A stretch of DNA of 64,000 nt from Paenibacillus amylolyticus. Its GTDB lineage: Bacteria > Bacillota > Bacilli > Paenibacillales > Paenibacillaceae. The notes under the pieces were generated by a model that worked only from the letters and a program-made list of their open reading frames with translations, had not been told where the DNA came from and searched no databases. The position numbers and the translations under genes are program-made. Location of the stretch: contig NZ_RIAS01000021.1 of the NCBI RefSeq assembly GCF_003719335.1, positions 1 through 64,000 of the forward strand, read 5' to 3'. Positions 27,614 through 35,360 of this stretch are shown here, piece by piece. Each line of letters begins with the position of its first letter. Positions within the stretch are counted from its first letter, which is position 1.

Positions 27614-28768
27614 GTGGAGAAAACAATCTATCTGGATCATGCAGCAACATCTTGGCCTAAACCACCTGCTGTTGGTGAGGCAATGATGAATGCCCTCGAA
27701 TTTGCTGGAGCTAACCCAGGCAGGGGGAGTCATCGTATGGCTGTGCAGGCGAGCAGGGTTTTGTTTGAAACAAGAAAAGGCCTAGCGACTCTGTTTGGTA
27801 TTAAAAACCCTAATGATATTGCATTTGGTTCGAATACAACGGAAGCTCTTAACCTCGCGATTCAGGGTGTGCTTCGAGAGGGTGATCATGTGATAGCCAC
27901 CATGGCGGAACATAATTCAGTTCGGCGCCCACTGGAGTTCCTTCGCAAACAGGGTAAAATTGAGGTTGATTATGTACCTGTCACAGCCTATGGGGCAATG
28001 GATTTGAAACAGATGGAGCGGATGTTTCGAAAAAATACTCGTTTGGTCGTATGTACACACAGTTCTAATCTTCTAGGCAGTATTTTGCCAATTGGAGAAA
28101 TCTCAGAACTATGCCGTCAACATCAGGCTCTTTTACTGGTGGATGCAGCTCAGAGCGTTGGGGTAATGCCGGTGGATGTAGGAAAACTAGGCATTGATAT
28201 GCTTGCTTTTCCAGGACATAAGGGGTTGCTGGGACCCCAAGGTACAGGCGGCTTGTACATCGCTCCTGAGCTTGATGTGCAACCTCTGGTTCATGGAGGC
28301 ACGGGTAGTCAATCCGAGGCGATAGAGCAGCCTAAAGTGCGCCCAGATCGATATGAAGCAGGGACTCCTAATACGGTGGGGATTGCTGGGTTAGGAGCGG
28401 GGGTGAAGCATGTACTTGCTATGACACCTGCTTCAATCTATCAGCATGAGTGGGAGTTGACACAACTTATAATGGAAGGACTTTCTTCAATTAAGGGTAT
28501 TCAACTTTTGGGTCCAGACATTGGACAACCTCGTTCAGGATTAGTATCCTTTATAGTTGAGGGATATGATTCGGCTCAGCTTGCATTCCGGCTGGATCGG
28601 AATTATGGTATTGCGGTTCGCTCAGGATTTCACTGTACCCCACTTGCGCATGAGTCAGCAGGTACAACAGCTACCGGAGCTGTCAGAGCAAGCGTTGGAT
28701 ACAATTCTACCCATGAAGAGGCCGAGGAACTCATTCGGGCCATTACTGAGCTGACAGCAGAGAAGTAA
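27614..28768 (+). CDS. Cysteine-desulfurase-like class V aminotransferase
   Basis: The 384-residue PLP-fold enzyme has the class V pattern IYLDHAATSWPKPPAV, TTEALNLAIQGVL, DAAQSVG and AFPGHKGLLGPQGTGG, with the PLP Lys. A catalytic-loop Cys lies in VRSGFHCTPLAHE. It resembles the EF2568-type desulfurase-like subgroup rather than housekeeping IscS/SufS; that assignment is from memory. It may release sulfur or selenium from cysteine or selenocysteine. The start is GTG at 27614 with AGGTGG 7 nt upstream. A DUF3343 sulfur/selenium-carrier-like gene lies 1.3 kb downstream. Confidence 0.85.
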   Translation: MEKTIYLDHAATSWPKPPAVGEAMMNALEFAGANPGRGSHRMAVQASRVLFETRKGLATLFGIKNPNDIAFGSNTTEALNLAIQGVLREGDHVIATMAEHNSVRRPLEFLRKQGKIEVDYVPVTAYGAMDLKQMERMFRKNTRLVVCTHSSNLLGSILPIGEISELCRQHQALLLVDAAQSVGVMPVDVGKLGIDMLAFPGHKGLLGPQGTGGLYIAPELDVQPLVHGGTGSQSEAIEQPKVRPDRYEAGTPNTVGIAGLGAGVKHVLAMTPASIYQHEWELTQLIMEGLSSIKGIQLLGPDIGQPRSGLVSFIVEGYDSAQLAFRLDRNYGIAVRSGFHCTPLAHESAGTTATGAVRASVGYNSTHEEAEELIRAITELTAEK

Positions 28769-28914
28769 GGAATAATAAAATTGTTCAACCTTCTGTTATT
28801 TAAATTGGAAATATATGATTAATTCCTTGAATAACGGGTTGATTTATAATAAAAGCTAAGGACTACGGACAGACGTGAATCTGATCAAAAACATAGAGGG
28901 GTAGTTGCACTTAC

Positions 28915-29415
28915 ATGGCTGAATTAAATGAGCTGATTCTGGAACAGCTGTTGTGGATTATTGGCGGATTGGCATTGCTTACGGTAATTTTGTTGATCGT
29001 GAGTATTGCTCAAGGGGCAAAGTTACGGAAATTCAAACGTAAATACGAAGCCATGATGGCTGGCAGTGGTGTGGAGGATTTGGAGTCCTTATTGATTAAT
29101 CTGAAGATTCAGATGGACAGTATTGAGGACGAACACAAACTGCAAACGAATCAGTTGCAAACAGCATTGCAGAAGCTGGCTCGTATTCAGGGCAAGGTCG
29201 GCGTGAAAAGATACAACGCTTATGGAGAGCGTGGTAGCGACCTGAGCTTTTCGATAGCCATGATTAATGAAACTCAGGACGGTATGATCCTTACAGGATT
29301 ATTCAATCGTGATGGTTCATATGTATATGCAAAACCTCTAAAAGGGGGAGAGTCAACGTATACACTTTCCCCAGAGGAGAAGGAAGCTATTACTCTGGCA
29401 CAGCAAGCAGAGTAG
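28915..29415 (+). CDS. DUF4446 family membrane protein
   Basis: The 166-residue protein has one N-terminal transmembrane segment (about 10-32, QLLWIIGGLALLTVILLIVSIA). A basic stretch KLRKFKRKYE, a coiled-coil-like region (about 60-100) and a conserved domain with RYNAYGERGSDLSFSIAMINETQDGMILTGLF follow. This matches the DUF4446 family common near parB in Bacillota. No biochemical role is known. Its last 26 bp overlap convergently with yyaC. Confidence 0.85.
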   Translation: MAELNELILEQLLWIIGGLALLTVILLIVSIAQGAKLRKFKRKYEAMMAGSGVEDLESLLINLKIQMDSIEDEHKLQTNQLQTALQKLARIQGKVGVKRYNAYGERGSDLSFSIAMINETQDGMILTGLFNRDGSYVYAKPLKGGESTYTLSPEEKEAITLAQQAE

Positions 29416-29995
29416 AGCGGGTATGCCATTCCCGAATGGCCGAATACAGACTACTTGCTATAATTTCAGACATCCGCATAACGAGACTAAGCCGTGTGTT
29501 CTGAAGCACAAAGTATTCCATAAAACCGCCGACGTTAACGATACCTGTCAGATGGATATCGCCGACCGGCGGTAATTCTTTATTTACCCCCGCGCCAGGC
29601 TTAAGGGGGCCGTTTACGACTTGGATACAACCGACACTAGAGGATTGACCAAGACAGGCATCAATGCCAATCACATACGGATTGTGATGGGTGTTGTAGA
29701 TTTTGTGGAGCGTGTCTTGCAGATTTACAGCATGAACGGGCTCATCCAATGTGCCATATAGATGGAACAGAGGGCTGTCCCATTTTGCAAGTGACGTACC
29801 AACCAGCGGTCCGAGACAGTCACCTGTGGAGCGATCTGTACCGATGCAGACGATCACTACATTTTGCAAGGAATGTGCCTTGTAGAGATGGAACATTAAA
29901 CGATGTACAATGGCAGAATGCACACCTGGATCGGTATGAGGAACTTTTAGGCTGGTCAGATCTTGCGACGAAAAGGAACGCGAAGTAGGGTTCAT
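29390..29995 (-). CDS. yyaC: Spore protease YyaC
   Basis: The 201-residue protein matches the YyaC sporulation family, related to germination protease GPR and hydrogenase-maturation peptidase folds. It shows VVIVCIGTDRSTGDCLGPLVG, VIGIDACLGQSSSVGCIQV and the glycine-rich stretch PPVGDIHLTGIVNVGGFMEY. It is expressed under sporulation control in B. subtilis. The gene converges on and overlaps the DUF4446 gene. A sporulation promoter is expected in 29996-30112 but was not resolved. Confidence 0.88.
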   Translation of the reverse strand: MNPTSRSFSSQDLTSLKVPHTDPGVHSAIVHRLMFHLYKAHSLQNVVIVCIGTDRSTGDCLGPLVGTSLAKWDSPLFHLYGTLDEPVHAVNLQDTLHKIYNTHHNPYVIGIDACLGQSSSVGCIQVVNGPLKPGAGVNKELPPVGDIHLTGIVNVGGFMEYFVLQNTRLSLVMRMSEIIASSLYSAIREWHTRSTLLAVPE

Positions 29996-30112
29996 AGGAT
30001 CTATCCTTTCCCTTGGAATAGTAGTATCAGTATATGGAAAGGTAGAGTATTTTATACTTCGGAAGGACAGGCTTTTTGCCTCAGAGTGGTTGAAGTTTGA
30101 AAGGAGCAGGAC

Positions 30113-30376
30113 ATGGACGAATGGCTGGATGATTGGATGTTGATTGCATTTGATTCAACGCAACAGGCATTGCGAGCAGAGATGCTGCTAGAGTTTGCTG
30201 AGATCGAGATTGACTTGTTTCCGACACCTAAGGAGATTACGGCAGGCTGTGCACTGTGTATTCAGTTTCCAAAAGAGGATATGATGCGAGTACAGAAAAT
30301 TATTCGTGATGAGTTTGTTGAGATTCGCGGCCTCTATTTCAAAACCGAAGACAGCTATGATAACATACCGATGTAG
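30113..30376 (+). CDS. DUF3343 protein, possible sulfur/selenium carrier
   Basis: The 87-residue acidic protein (MLIAFDSTQQALRAEMLLEFAEIEIDLFPTPKEITAGCALCIQF) fits the DUF3343 family, described as Se/S-carrier-like. A CxxC motif (GCALC) is present. It is followed after 14 nt by mscS, so the two are probably co-transcribed. A functional link to the desulfurase-like enzyme at 27614 is an inference. Confidence 0.8.
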   Translation: MDEWLDDWMLIAFDSTQQALRAEMLLEFAEIEIDLFPTPKEITAGCALCIQFPKEDMMRVQKIIRDEFVEIRGLYFKTEDSYDNIPM

Positions 30377-30390
30377 AGGAGTGATCAGAC

Positions 30391-31338
30391 ATGATGTCAT
30401 TTTATTTTGCCCAGGGAAATGATTCTGATAATGAAACTGCTGCACAGGCAGTGACTAATGCCATCCGTTGGACGGATCAGGTGTGGGCTAAAATTTCGGA
30501 TACGGATATGTGGCTTAACATCATGTTCAGTTCGATTCGCATCCTCATTATTTTCATTATCACCCGTATTGTCATTAAAGTGGTGTCTCGGGTTATTGAT
30601 CGTTCGATGGCACGGAAGCAGGAAGGCAAAATTCGCGTCAACCCGCGCAGATTCGTTACGATTGGTGAGTTGTTGAAAAATGCGACCTCGATAACATGTA
30701 ATTTCATTATGATTTTGTTACTGTTATCGGAGATCAATGTACAAGTTGGGCCATTGCTAGCTAGTGCCGGTGTACTGGGGCTTGCAATTGGTTTTGGTGC
30801 TCAGGGATTGGTGAAGGATGTCATCACTGGATTCTTTATTATTCTAGAGGATCAGTTTGCTGTAGGAGATGTAATTCAGACAGGCACATTCAAAGGAACT
30901 GTTGAAGTCATTGGCCTAAGAACAACCAAACTGGTAAGCTGGCAAGGGGAAGTACACATCATTCCGAATGGTACGATTGCAAGTGTGACTAACTATTCGA
31001 TGTCTAATTCGCTCGCTGTAGTGGATATCCCGATGAAGGCTGATCTTACGCTGGATGAGTCCGTACACTTGGTGAAGCAATCACTCGCAGGTATTGAGGA
31101 ACGAGATTTGAATATCGTGAAGGTTCCTGATGTGCTGGGTATTCAGTCCATGTCCACTTCTGATTATGTCATACGTGTGGTAGCAGAATGTATGCCGAAC
31201 TCCCGGTCTTCGGTGGAGCGCCAAATCCAGGGAGATGTGAAGAAAATACTGGAGTACCATGAGAGAAGCAAGTTGGCTGCATTAGAGCAGGCGGCTGCGA
31301 TGGATAATGATGAGGGAGATGGTGCAGGTGGAGCGTAA
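30391..31338 (+). CDS. Small-conductance mechanosensitive channel, MscS family
   Basis: The 315-residue protein has about three membrane segments. The pore-lining helix ASAGVLGLAIGFGAQGLVKDVITGFFIILEDQFAVGDVI and the beta-domain motif VEVIGLRTTKLVSWQGEVHIIPNGTI are diagnostic. Such channels release solutes on hypo-osmotic shock. The ATG at 30391 has GAGGAG 8-9 nt upstream; ATG 30394 follows. The C-terminal ~20 residues are Ala/Asp/Gly-rich. It overlaps the next gene. Confidence 0.93.
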   Translation: MMSFYFAQGNDSDNETAAQAVTNAIRWTDQVWAKISDTDMWLNIMFSSIRILIIFIITRIVIKVVSRVIDRSMARKQEGKIRVNPRRFVTIGELLKNATSITCNFIMILLLLSEINVQVGPLLASAGVLGLAIGFGAQGLVKDVITGFFIILEDQFAVGDVIQTGTFKGTVEVIGLRTTKLVSWQGEVHIIPNGTIASVTNYSMSNSLAVVDIPMKADLTLDESVHLVKQSLAGIEERDLNIVKVPDVLGIQSMSTSDYVIRVVAECMPNSRSSVERQIQGDVKKILEYHERSKLAALEQAAAMDNDEGDGAGGA

Positions 31339-31537
31339 AAGTTTCCAGCTTGGAGATATTGTACAGATGAAAAAGCAGCACCCCTGTGGAAGCAATGAGA
31401 TGGAGATCATTCGGATGGGGATGGATATCCGGATCAAATGTGTTGGATGTAAACACAGCGTGTTGATTCCCCGGGCTAAGTTTGAGAAAAACATGAAGAA
31501 AGTGCTTCGTTCGGTGGAAGAGGATACGCAGTCCTGA
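31328..31537 (+). CDS. DUF951 family small protein (YyzM-like)
   Basis: The ~69-residue protein reads KSFQLGDIVQMKKQHPCGSNEMEIIRMGMDIRIKCVGCKHSVLIPRAKFEKNMKKV. Three Cys in CGS and KCVGC suggest zinc binding. This is the DUF951 family encoded beside mscS in many Bacillota; its function is unknown. The start is uncertain: GTG 31328 has GAGGGAG 9 nt upstream, while in-frame ATG 31307, ATG 31319 and GTG 31322 also exist. It overlaps the mscS end, suggesting coupling. Confidence 0.85.
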   Translation: MERKSFQLGDIVQMKKQHPCGSNEMEIIRMGMDIRIKCVGCKHSVLIPRAKFEKNMKKVLRSVEEDTQS

Positions 31538-31649
31538 GGGCAGGGTGGAAGAGGAAAACCAATACCCAGTTTTGGCAACATGATAAACCAGAAAGCCGCG
31601 ATAAAACGTACTGGTGAAATAGCGTTTACATGCATGCAGCGCACAGGTA

Positions 31650-31678
31650 TTGCTTTCCTTCTACAAGCGTGATATAAT
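31650..31678 (+). promoter_or_regulatory. Promoter of the tRNA-Ser gene
   Basis: TTGCTT (31650-31655) and a consensus TATAAT (31673-31678) are spaced exactly 17 nt and end 12 nt before the tRNA. Confidence 0.8.
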
Positions 31679-31690
31679 CAATTTTGCTGC

Positions 31691-31781
31691 GGAAAGGTAC
31701 CCAAGAGGCCCAAGGGGGCTGACTCGAAATCAGCTAGGCGTGTCACAGCGTGCGTGGGTTCGAATCCCACCCTTTCCGCCA
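31691..31781 (+). tRNA. tRNA-Ser (anticodon CGA)
   Basis: The acceptor stem is GGAAAGG/CCTTTCC with discriminator G and an encoded CCA (31779-31781). The anticodon loop CTCGAAA gives anticodon CGA, reading UCG. The long variable arm and T-loop GGTTCGAATCC are typical of class II serine tRNA. Confidence 0.97.
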
Positions 31782-31854
31782 CTTAAGTCATTTAGATATT
31801 CGGAAGATGCTTACATAACTCCATTGACTGGAGTCTTTATAAACAACGCTGAAG

Positions 31855-31880
31855 AGACTTTCCAATTGGGGAGTCTTTTT
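31855..31880 (+). terminator. Terminator after tRNA-Ser
   Basis: AGACTTTCC pairs, with two G-T wobbles, with GGGGAGTCT around AATT, followed by TTTTTATTTT. A weaker hairpin (31818-31834) precedes it. Confidence 0.7.
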
Positions 31881-31937
31881 ATTTTACTTCTTTTAATTAC
31901 TTTTAGCGGTTCTTTATAATGGTCATCTATAAAAAAT

Positions 31938-31959
31938 AAAGAGCCCAGAAGGGCTCTTT
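31938..31959 (-). terminator. Minus-strand terminator between YjzC-like gene and tRNA-Ser
   Basis: AAAGAGCCC pairs with GGGCTCTTT around AGAA. On the minus strand ATTTTTTA follows. It lies about 250 nt past the YjzC stop. I see no convincing gene in 31960-32207; if the transcript extends this far it has a long 3' untranslated region or an unrecognised small RNA. Confidence 0.7.
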
Positions 31960-32207
31960 ATCCGGCGGTACATGTTTAGTTAGATCACAATCGGTCGTAA
32001 CGATAGAAACGCTGGCTGTACTGCTTGCAGCAATACCTGTGCTTCAGACAAGAGTCTTATACACCCACAAGCTTCTTATATTACGTGATGCATCTCCAAC
32101 ATCGAAAAATCGGCTTCGTTGTCCAACGGAACCACACCTCTCTCGTGTACCGCCTGATTGTATTATGTGCTAACTGACGTTTTATATACGCGGTATTGAA
32201 AAAATAT

Positions 32208-32402
32208 TTAGTGGACGCGTGCTTTGGTCAGCTTTTTCCACTTGCGGTTGTGATTACTCGTTTCCGGAAAGGCCTCGCCTTTTTTCAACGTTACTCGCTT
32301 GGGATCATTAATCTCCGTGTGAAAGCTTTTCTCTCCGACTTCAGTGTACTCTCCATCATTCGGTGCTTTGTCTCCTGGTTCGAACTCGGTTCTTTCACCC
32401 AT
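32208..32402 (-). CDS. YjzC family small protein
   Basis: The 64-residue hydrophilic protein (FEPGDKAPNDGEYTEVGE, then RVTLKKGEAFPETSNHNRKWKK) matches the YjzC family of Bacillales, which has no established function. GGAGG lies 9 nt upstream of the ATG. It is the only minus-strand gene in this neighbourhood and is divergent from rpsF. Confidence 0.82.
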   Translation of the reverse strand: MGERTEFEPGDKAPNDGEYTEVGEKSFHTEINDPKRVTLKKGEAFPETSNHNRKWKKLTKARVH

Positions 32403-32513
32403 AATAAGCAGCCTCCTCTACAGATTGCAGATCGTAATAACTTCTATAGTGTGTTCCGGCAAGGAGCTGATCATGTTAGTGATTATGTACCAATATGTAC
32501 AGGGAACGTTTGC

Positions 32514-32618
32514 TTGCATTTGGTCTCCGTATTTGTTATATTAATATAGTTCGAGTTTGTGCTCGTTCCTTGCTCTCAACCTGGATTGAGGGCCAGAGTC
32601 CATAAGGAGGTGAAAATT
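32514..32618 (+). promoter_or_regulatory. rpsF promoter and leader
   Basis: TTGCAT (32514-32519) and TATATT (32537-32542) are spaced 17 nt. The ~70-nt leader contains CTCTCAA paired with TTGAGGG around CCTGGA (32573-32592). Leaders of rpsF operons in several phyla bind S6:S18 for feedback control; this hairpin sits in the right place but does not clearly show the published binding loop. Confidence 0.6.
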
Positions 32619-32912
32619 ATGCGCAAATATGAAGTGATGTACATTATTCGTCCTGACGTTGAGCAAGAAGTTGTTCAAGCTACAGTCGATAAATTCCAAG
32701 GCATCATCTCCAACGGCGGTGGTGAGGTTACAGCTCACGACGTTATGGGTAAACGCCGTCTTGCGTATGAGATCAAGAAATTCCGTGATGGTGTTTATGT
32801 TCTGGTACACTTCACTGCTGAACCAGCAGTAGTTACTGAGCTTGAGCGTCTCATGAAGATTTCTGACGAAGTTATTCGTTATCTCATTACAAACGACGTT
32901 AAGTCTGCCTAA
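32619..32912 (+). CDS. rpsF: Ribosomal protein S6
   Basis: The 97-residue small-subunit protein begins MRKYEVMYIIRPDVEQE and contains GVYVLVHFTAEPAVVTELERLMK. It pairs with S18 on the ribosome platform. The start at 32619 has AAGGAGG 9 nt upstream; the open frame further left is ignored. It is the first gene of rpsF-ssb-rpsR. Confidence 0.97.
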   Translation: MRKYEVMYIIRPDVEQEVVQATVDKFQGIISNGGGEVTAHDVMGKRRLAYEIKKFRDGVYVLVHFTAEPAVVTELERLMKISDEVIRYLITNDVKSA

Positions 32913-32963
32913 GACAATAACTCGTGATTATCGCACCAATACGCTCAGAAGGAGGGGATTACA

Positions 32964-33449
32964 TTGTTGAACCGTGTCATTCTGATCGGCCGGTTAACCC
33001 GGGATCCTGAGTTGCGTTATACTCCAGCAGGAGTAGCCGTGACACAATTTACTTTGGCCGTAGACAGACCGTTTACAAGCCAAGGAGGAGAGCGGGAAGC
33101 AGATTTTATTCCGGTCGTAACCTGGAGACAGCTTGCCGAGACTTGTGCAAACTATTTGCGTAAAGGTCGTCTGGCTGCAGTCGAAGGACGCATTCAAGTA
33201 CGGAACTACGAGAATAACGAAGGAAAACGTGTATACGTGACCGAAGTCATTGCCGATAATGTTCGTTTCTTGGAGTCAGCTAACCGTGAAGGCGGTGGCG
33301 GCGGGGGTCAACCTATGCGTGAAGAGCCTTCTTATGGAGGCGGCGGCGGACGTGCAAGCAACAATAATGCTGCGCGTAGCAACAATCAGGATCCTTTTTC
33401 CGATGACGGAAAACCGATTGATATATCGGATGATGATTTGCCATTTTAA
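32964..33449 (+). CDS. ssb: Single-stranded DNA-binding protein
   Basis: The 161-residue protein has an OB fold (VILIGRLTRDPELRYTPAGVAVTQFTLAVDRPF), a Gly/Asn/Ser-rich linker (about 110-145) and the acidic tip DISDDDLPF that recruits partner proteins. The start is TTG at 32964, 8 nt from AAGGAGG; the next codon is also TTG. The operon position between rpsF and rpsR is standard. Confidence 0.97.
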   Translation: MLNRVILIGRLTRDPELRYTPAGVAVTQFTLAVDRPFTSQGGEREADFIPVVTWRQLAETCANYLRKGRLAAVEGRIQVRNYENNEGKRVYVTEVIADNVRFLESANREGGGGGGQPMREEPSYGGGGGRASNNNAARSNNQDPFSDDGKPIDISDDDLPF

Positions 33450-33506
33450 CGTGAGCCGTTACTCGTTACGAGATTTCGGTTACATGATAGGAAAGGACTG
33501 AAAAGC

Positions 33507-33776
33507 ATGGGCTTCAAGCAAAGAGAAGGCGGAGACGATAAAAGACCGGCACGTCGTGGTGGTCGCAACAAACGTCGTAAAGTGTGCTTCTTCACAGCGA
33601 ACAAAATTACTCACATCGATTATAAAGATACGGACTTGCTTCGTAAATTTATCAGCGAACGTGGAAAAATTTTGCCACGCCGTGTAACAGGTACTAGCGC
33701 TAAATATCAACGCATGCTGACGATTGCAATCAAACGCTCCCGTCAAATCGCATTGCTGCCATACACAACTGAGTAG
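33507..33776 (+). CDS. rpsR: Ribosomal protein S18
   Basis: The 89-residue basic protein carries the family core KVCFFTANKITHIDYKDTDLLRKFISERGKILPRRVTGT. The single Cys differs from the four-Cys zinc-type S18. AGGAAAGG precedes the ATG. It is the last gene before a strong terminator. Confidence 0.97.
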   Translation: MGFKQREGGDDKRPARRGGRNKRRKVCFFTANKITHIDYKDTDLLRKFISERGKILPRRVTGTSAKYQRMLTIAIKRSRQIALLPYTTE

Positions 33777-33800
33777 TCTTTACTCAGTTTGCATACAAGA

Positions 33801-33829
33801 GCAGTCGGCTTATAGCCGGCTGCTTTTTT
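33801..33829 (+). terminator. rpsR terminator
   Basis: GCAGTCGGCT pairs with AGCCGGCTGC around TAT, with one G-T wobble, followed by TTTTTT. Confidence 0.9.
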
Positions 33830-34022
33830 GTTTGTAAATGCTATGAATCCTGAGGATAAGCATACTATATGAAAATTAAAGAAAATGAAAACGTATAATC
33901 ATGTAATTTTTACAGAAGAAGCATTCAAAGCTGAGATGAATTATAATAGAAGTTAGTTTACCTGAAATGAAGCCTTTGAATAGAAAAGAAGTTTGATGAG
34001 TAGAAAAAATGTAGGAGAACAT

Positions 34023-34616
34023 ATGAATTCATCATTACGTAAGGAAAGACAGCGAAGGAAGAAAAGTCTGAGAAACTGGATCATCGCAACGATTATTCTA
34101 TCCATTGTATTTGTATGGTTGCAACAAAAAGGAGACTTGGGAGAGATATGGCAAGATGAAATAATCCCTGAGCCTTTACCCATTACCGGTTTGCATCCAG
34201 TTGTTGCCGAAAGTGAAGGTGTATTAGTTCGTATGGCTGCCAGGCGAGGTATAGAAGTTGTGATTACACATGGATATCGAAGTGTGGAGGAACAAGATGC
34301 TCTCTTTGCACAGGGACGTTCATCTTCTGGGAATATTGTCACCAACGCAAGAGGAGGAGAGTCATATCATAACTATGGACTTGCCATTGATTTTGCCCTA
34401 AGAACCCCTGATGGAGATATTGTCTGGGATATGAAACGAGATGATAATGGCAATGGTAAAGCAGATTGGACGGAGGTTGTTGATTTAGCTAAAGAGCTAG
34501 GTTTCACCTGGGGTGGGGACTGGACTAACTTTCCGGACTATCCTCATTTACAGATGGATTTTGATTTAACCATTCGTGATTTAAAACGTGGTAAAAGACC
34601 ACCAACGGCACAATAA
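34023..34616 (+). CDS. Membrane-anchored M15-family peptidase (VanY/CwlK-like)
   Basis: The ~197-residue protein has a basic N-terminus, one membrane segment (about 20-36) and an M15-type domain with THGYRSVEEQDALFAQGR, GGESYHNYGLAIDFAL and WGGDWTNFPDYPHLQ. The SxHxxGxAxD and final PH-Q residues are the zinc ligands and catalytic groups of L-alanyl-D-glutamate or D-alanyl-D-alanine peptidases. It likely trims peptidoglycan stem peptides outside the membrane. The ATG at 34023 (AGGAG 5 nt upstream) is preferred over one at 33993. Confidence 0.88.
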   Translation: MNSSLRKERQRRKKSLRNWIIATIILSIVFVWLQQKGDLGEIWQDEIIPEPLPITGLHPVVAESEGVLVRMAARRGIEVVITHGYRSVEEQDALFAQGRSSSGNIVTNARGGESYHNYGLAIDFALRTPDGDIVWDMKRDDNGNGKADWTEVVDLAKELGFTWGGDWTNFPDYPHLQMDFDLTIRDLKRGKRPPTAQ

Positions 34617-34657
34617 AGATAATAGTGTATATGCGCAATTATGTATATTTATTAGAA

Positions 34658-34686
34658 AAGTCCTGCTTTTTGCAGGACTTTTTTCT
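34658..34686 (+). terminator. Terminator after the M15 peptidase
   Basis: AAGTCCTGC pairs with GCAGGACTT around five T and is followed by TTTTCTTTC. Confidence 0.88.
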
Positions 34687-34689
34687 TTC

Positions 34690-35360
34690 TTTTGTAAAAT
34701 AAATGTTCAAAAATAACAATTAACTCTTTACAGCAACAATTAAATAAAACTATACTATAATAACTAGATTTTTATGTTTATCTTACAAACGTTGAATAAA
34801 TGTATAAATATAAGGTTCATTTTGACCTGTATATATAGAGTCTATTAAACGACAAAATCCCCCTAAATATGACATGCTATTTACATTAACTAAGCTATAC
34901 ACACATACTATTTGTCCTTAACACTACCTATAGTGTCATATATATGTTATATATTCGTTATATATGCGTACGAAAAAAATCAGTACACTCGCCTCATATT
35001 ATTGTAAATCCACCCAAATGCACTTAAATCTCACACTAAAACCCTGTTATATATACCTTTTAAACAAAACTATTACCCAAAACTGTAGTATAGAAAACAT
35101 TTATTCCAAAAATCTCAAAATAATGATTGACGTTAACTAAAATTACACGTATGATTACAGTAATTATTTGTATTTATAATTCCGCTAGGAATTATCAACA
35201 TTAATTGACCAATGGTTTAAATTGAAGACTATAATCTTGATTCTGTTAACGATAAGGTATTTTGTATACACTTTTGTTCAATTTGAGGAACAACATGGAA
35301 ATATACAGTGGATGCATTCTTCTACTTATGAATACAGTCTGATGAAATTACAGGGTTAGG
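34690..35360. other. Long A/T-rich upstream region of the opp operon
   Basis: About 670 bp without a coding frame. Lines I counted by hand are near 26% G+C, much lower than the flanking genes. Two perfect inverted repeats occur: ACACTA/TAGTGT around CCTA (34921-34936) and ATAATTCC/GGAATTAT around GCTA (35176-35195). TTATATAT recurs three times (near 34947, 34958 and 35045). These may be operators. I did not find a clear CodY box, T-box or riboswitch. Confidence 0.6.

Noticed and set aside
31650..31919. An 89-codon plus-strand frame over tRNA-Ser
   Set aside because: It reads through the tRNA gene and its promoter and terminator, so it is not a real gene.
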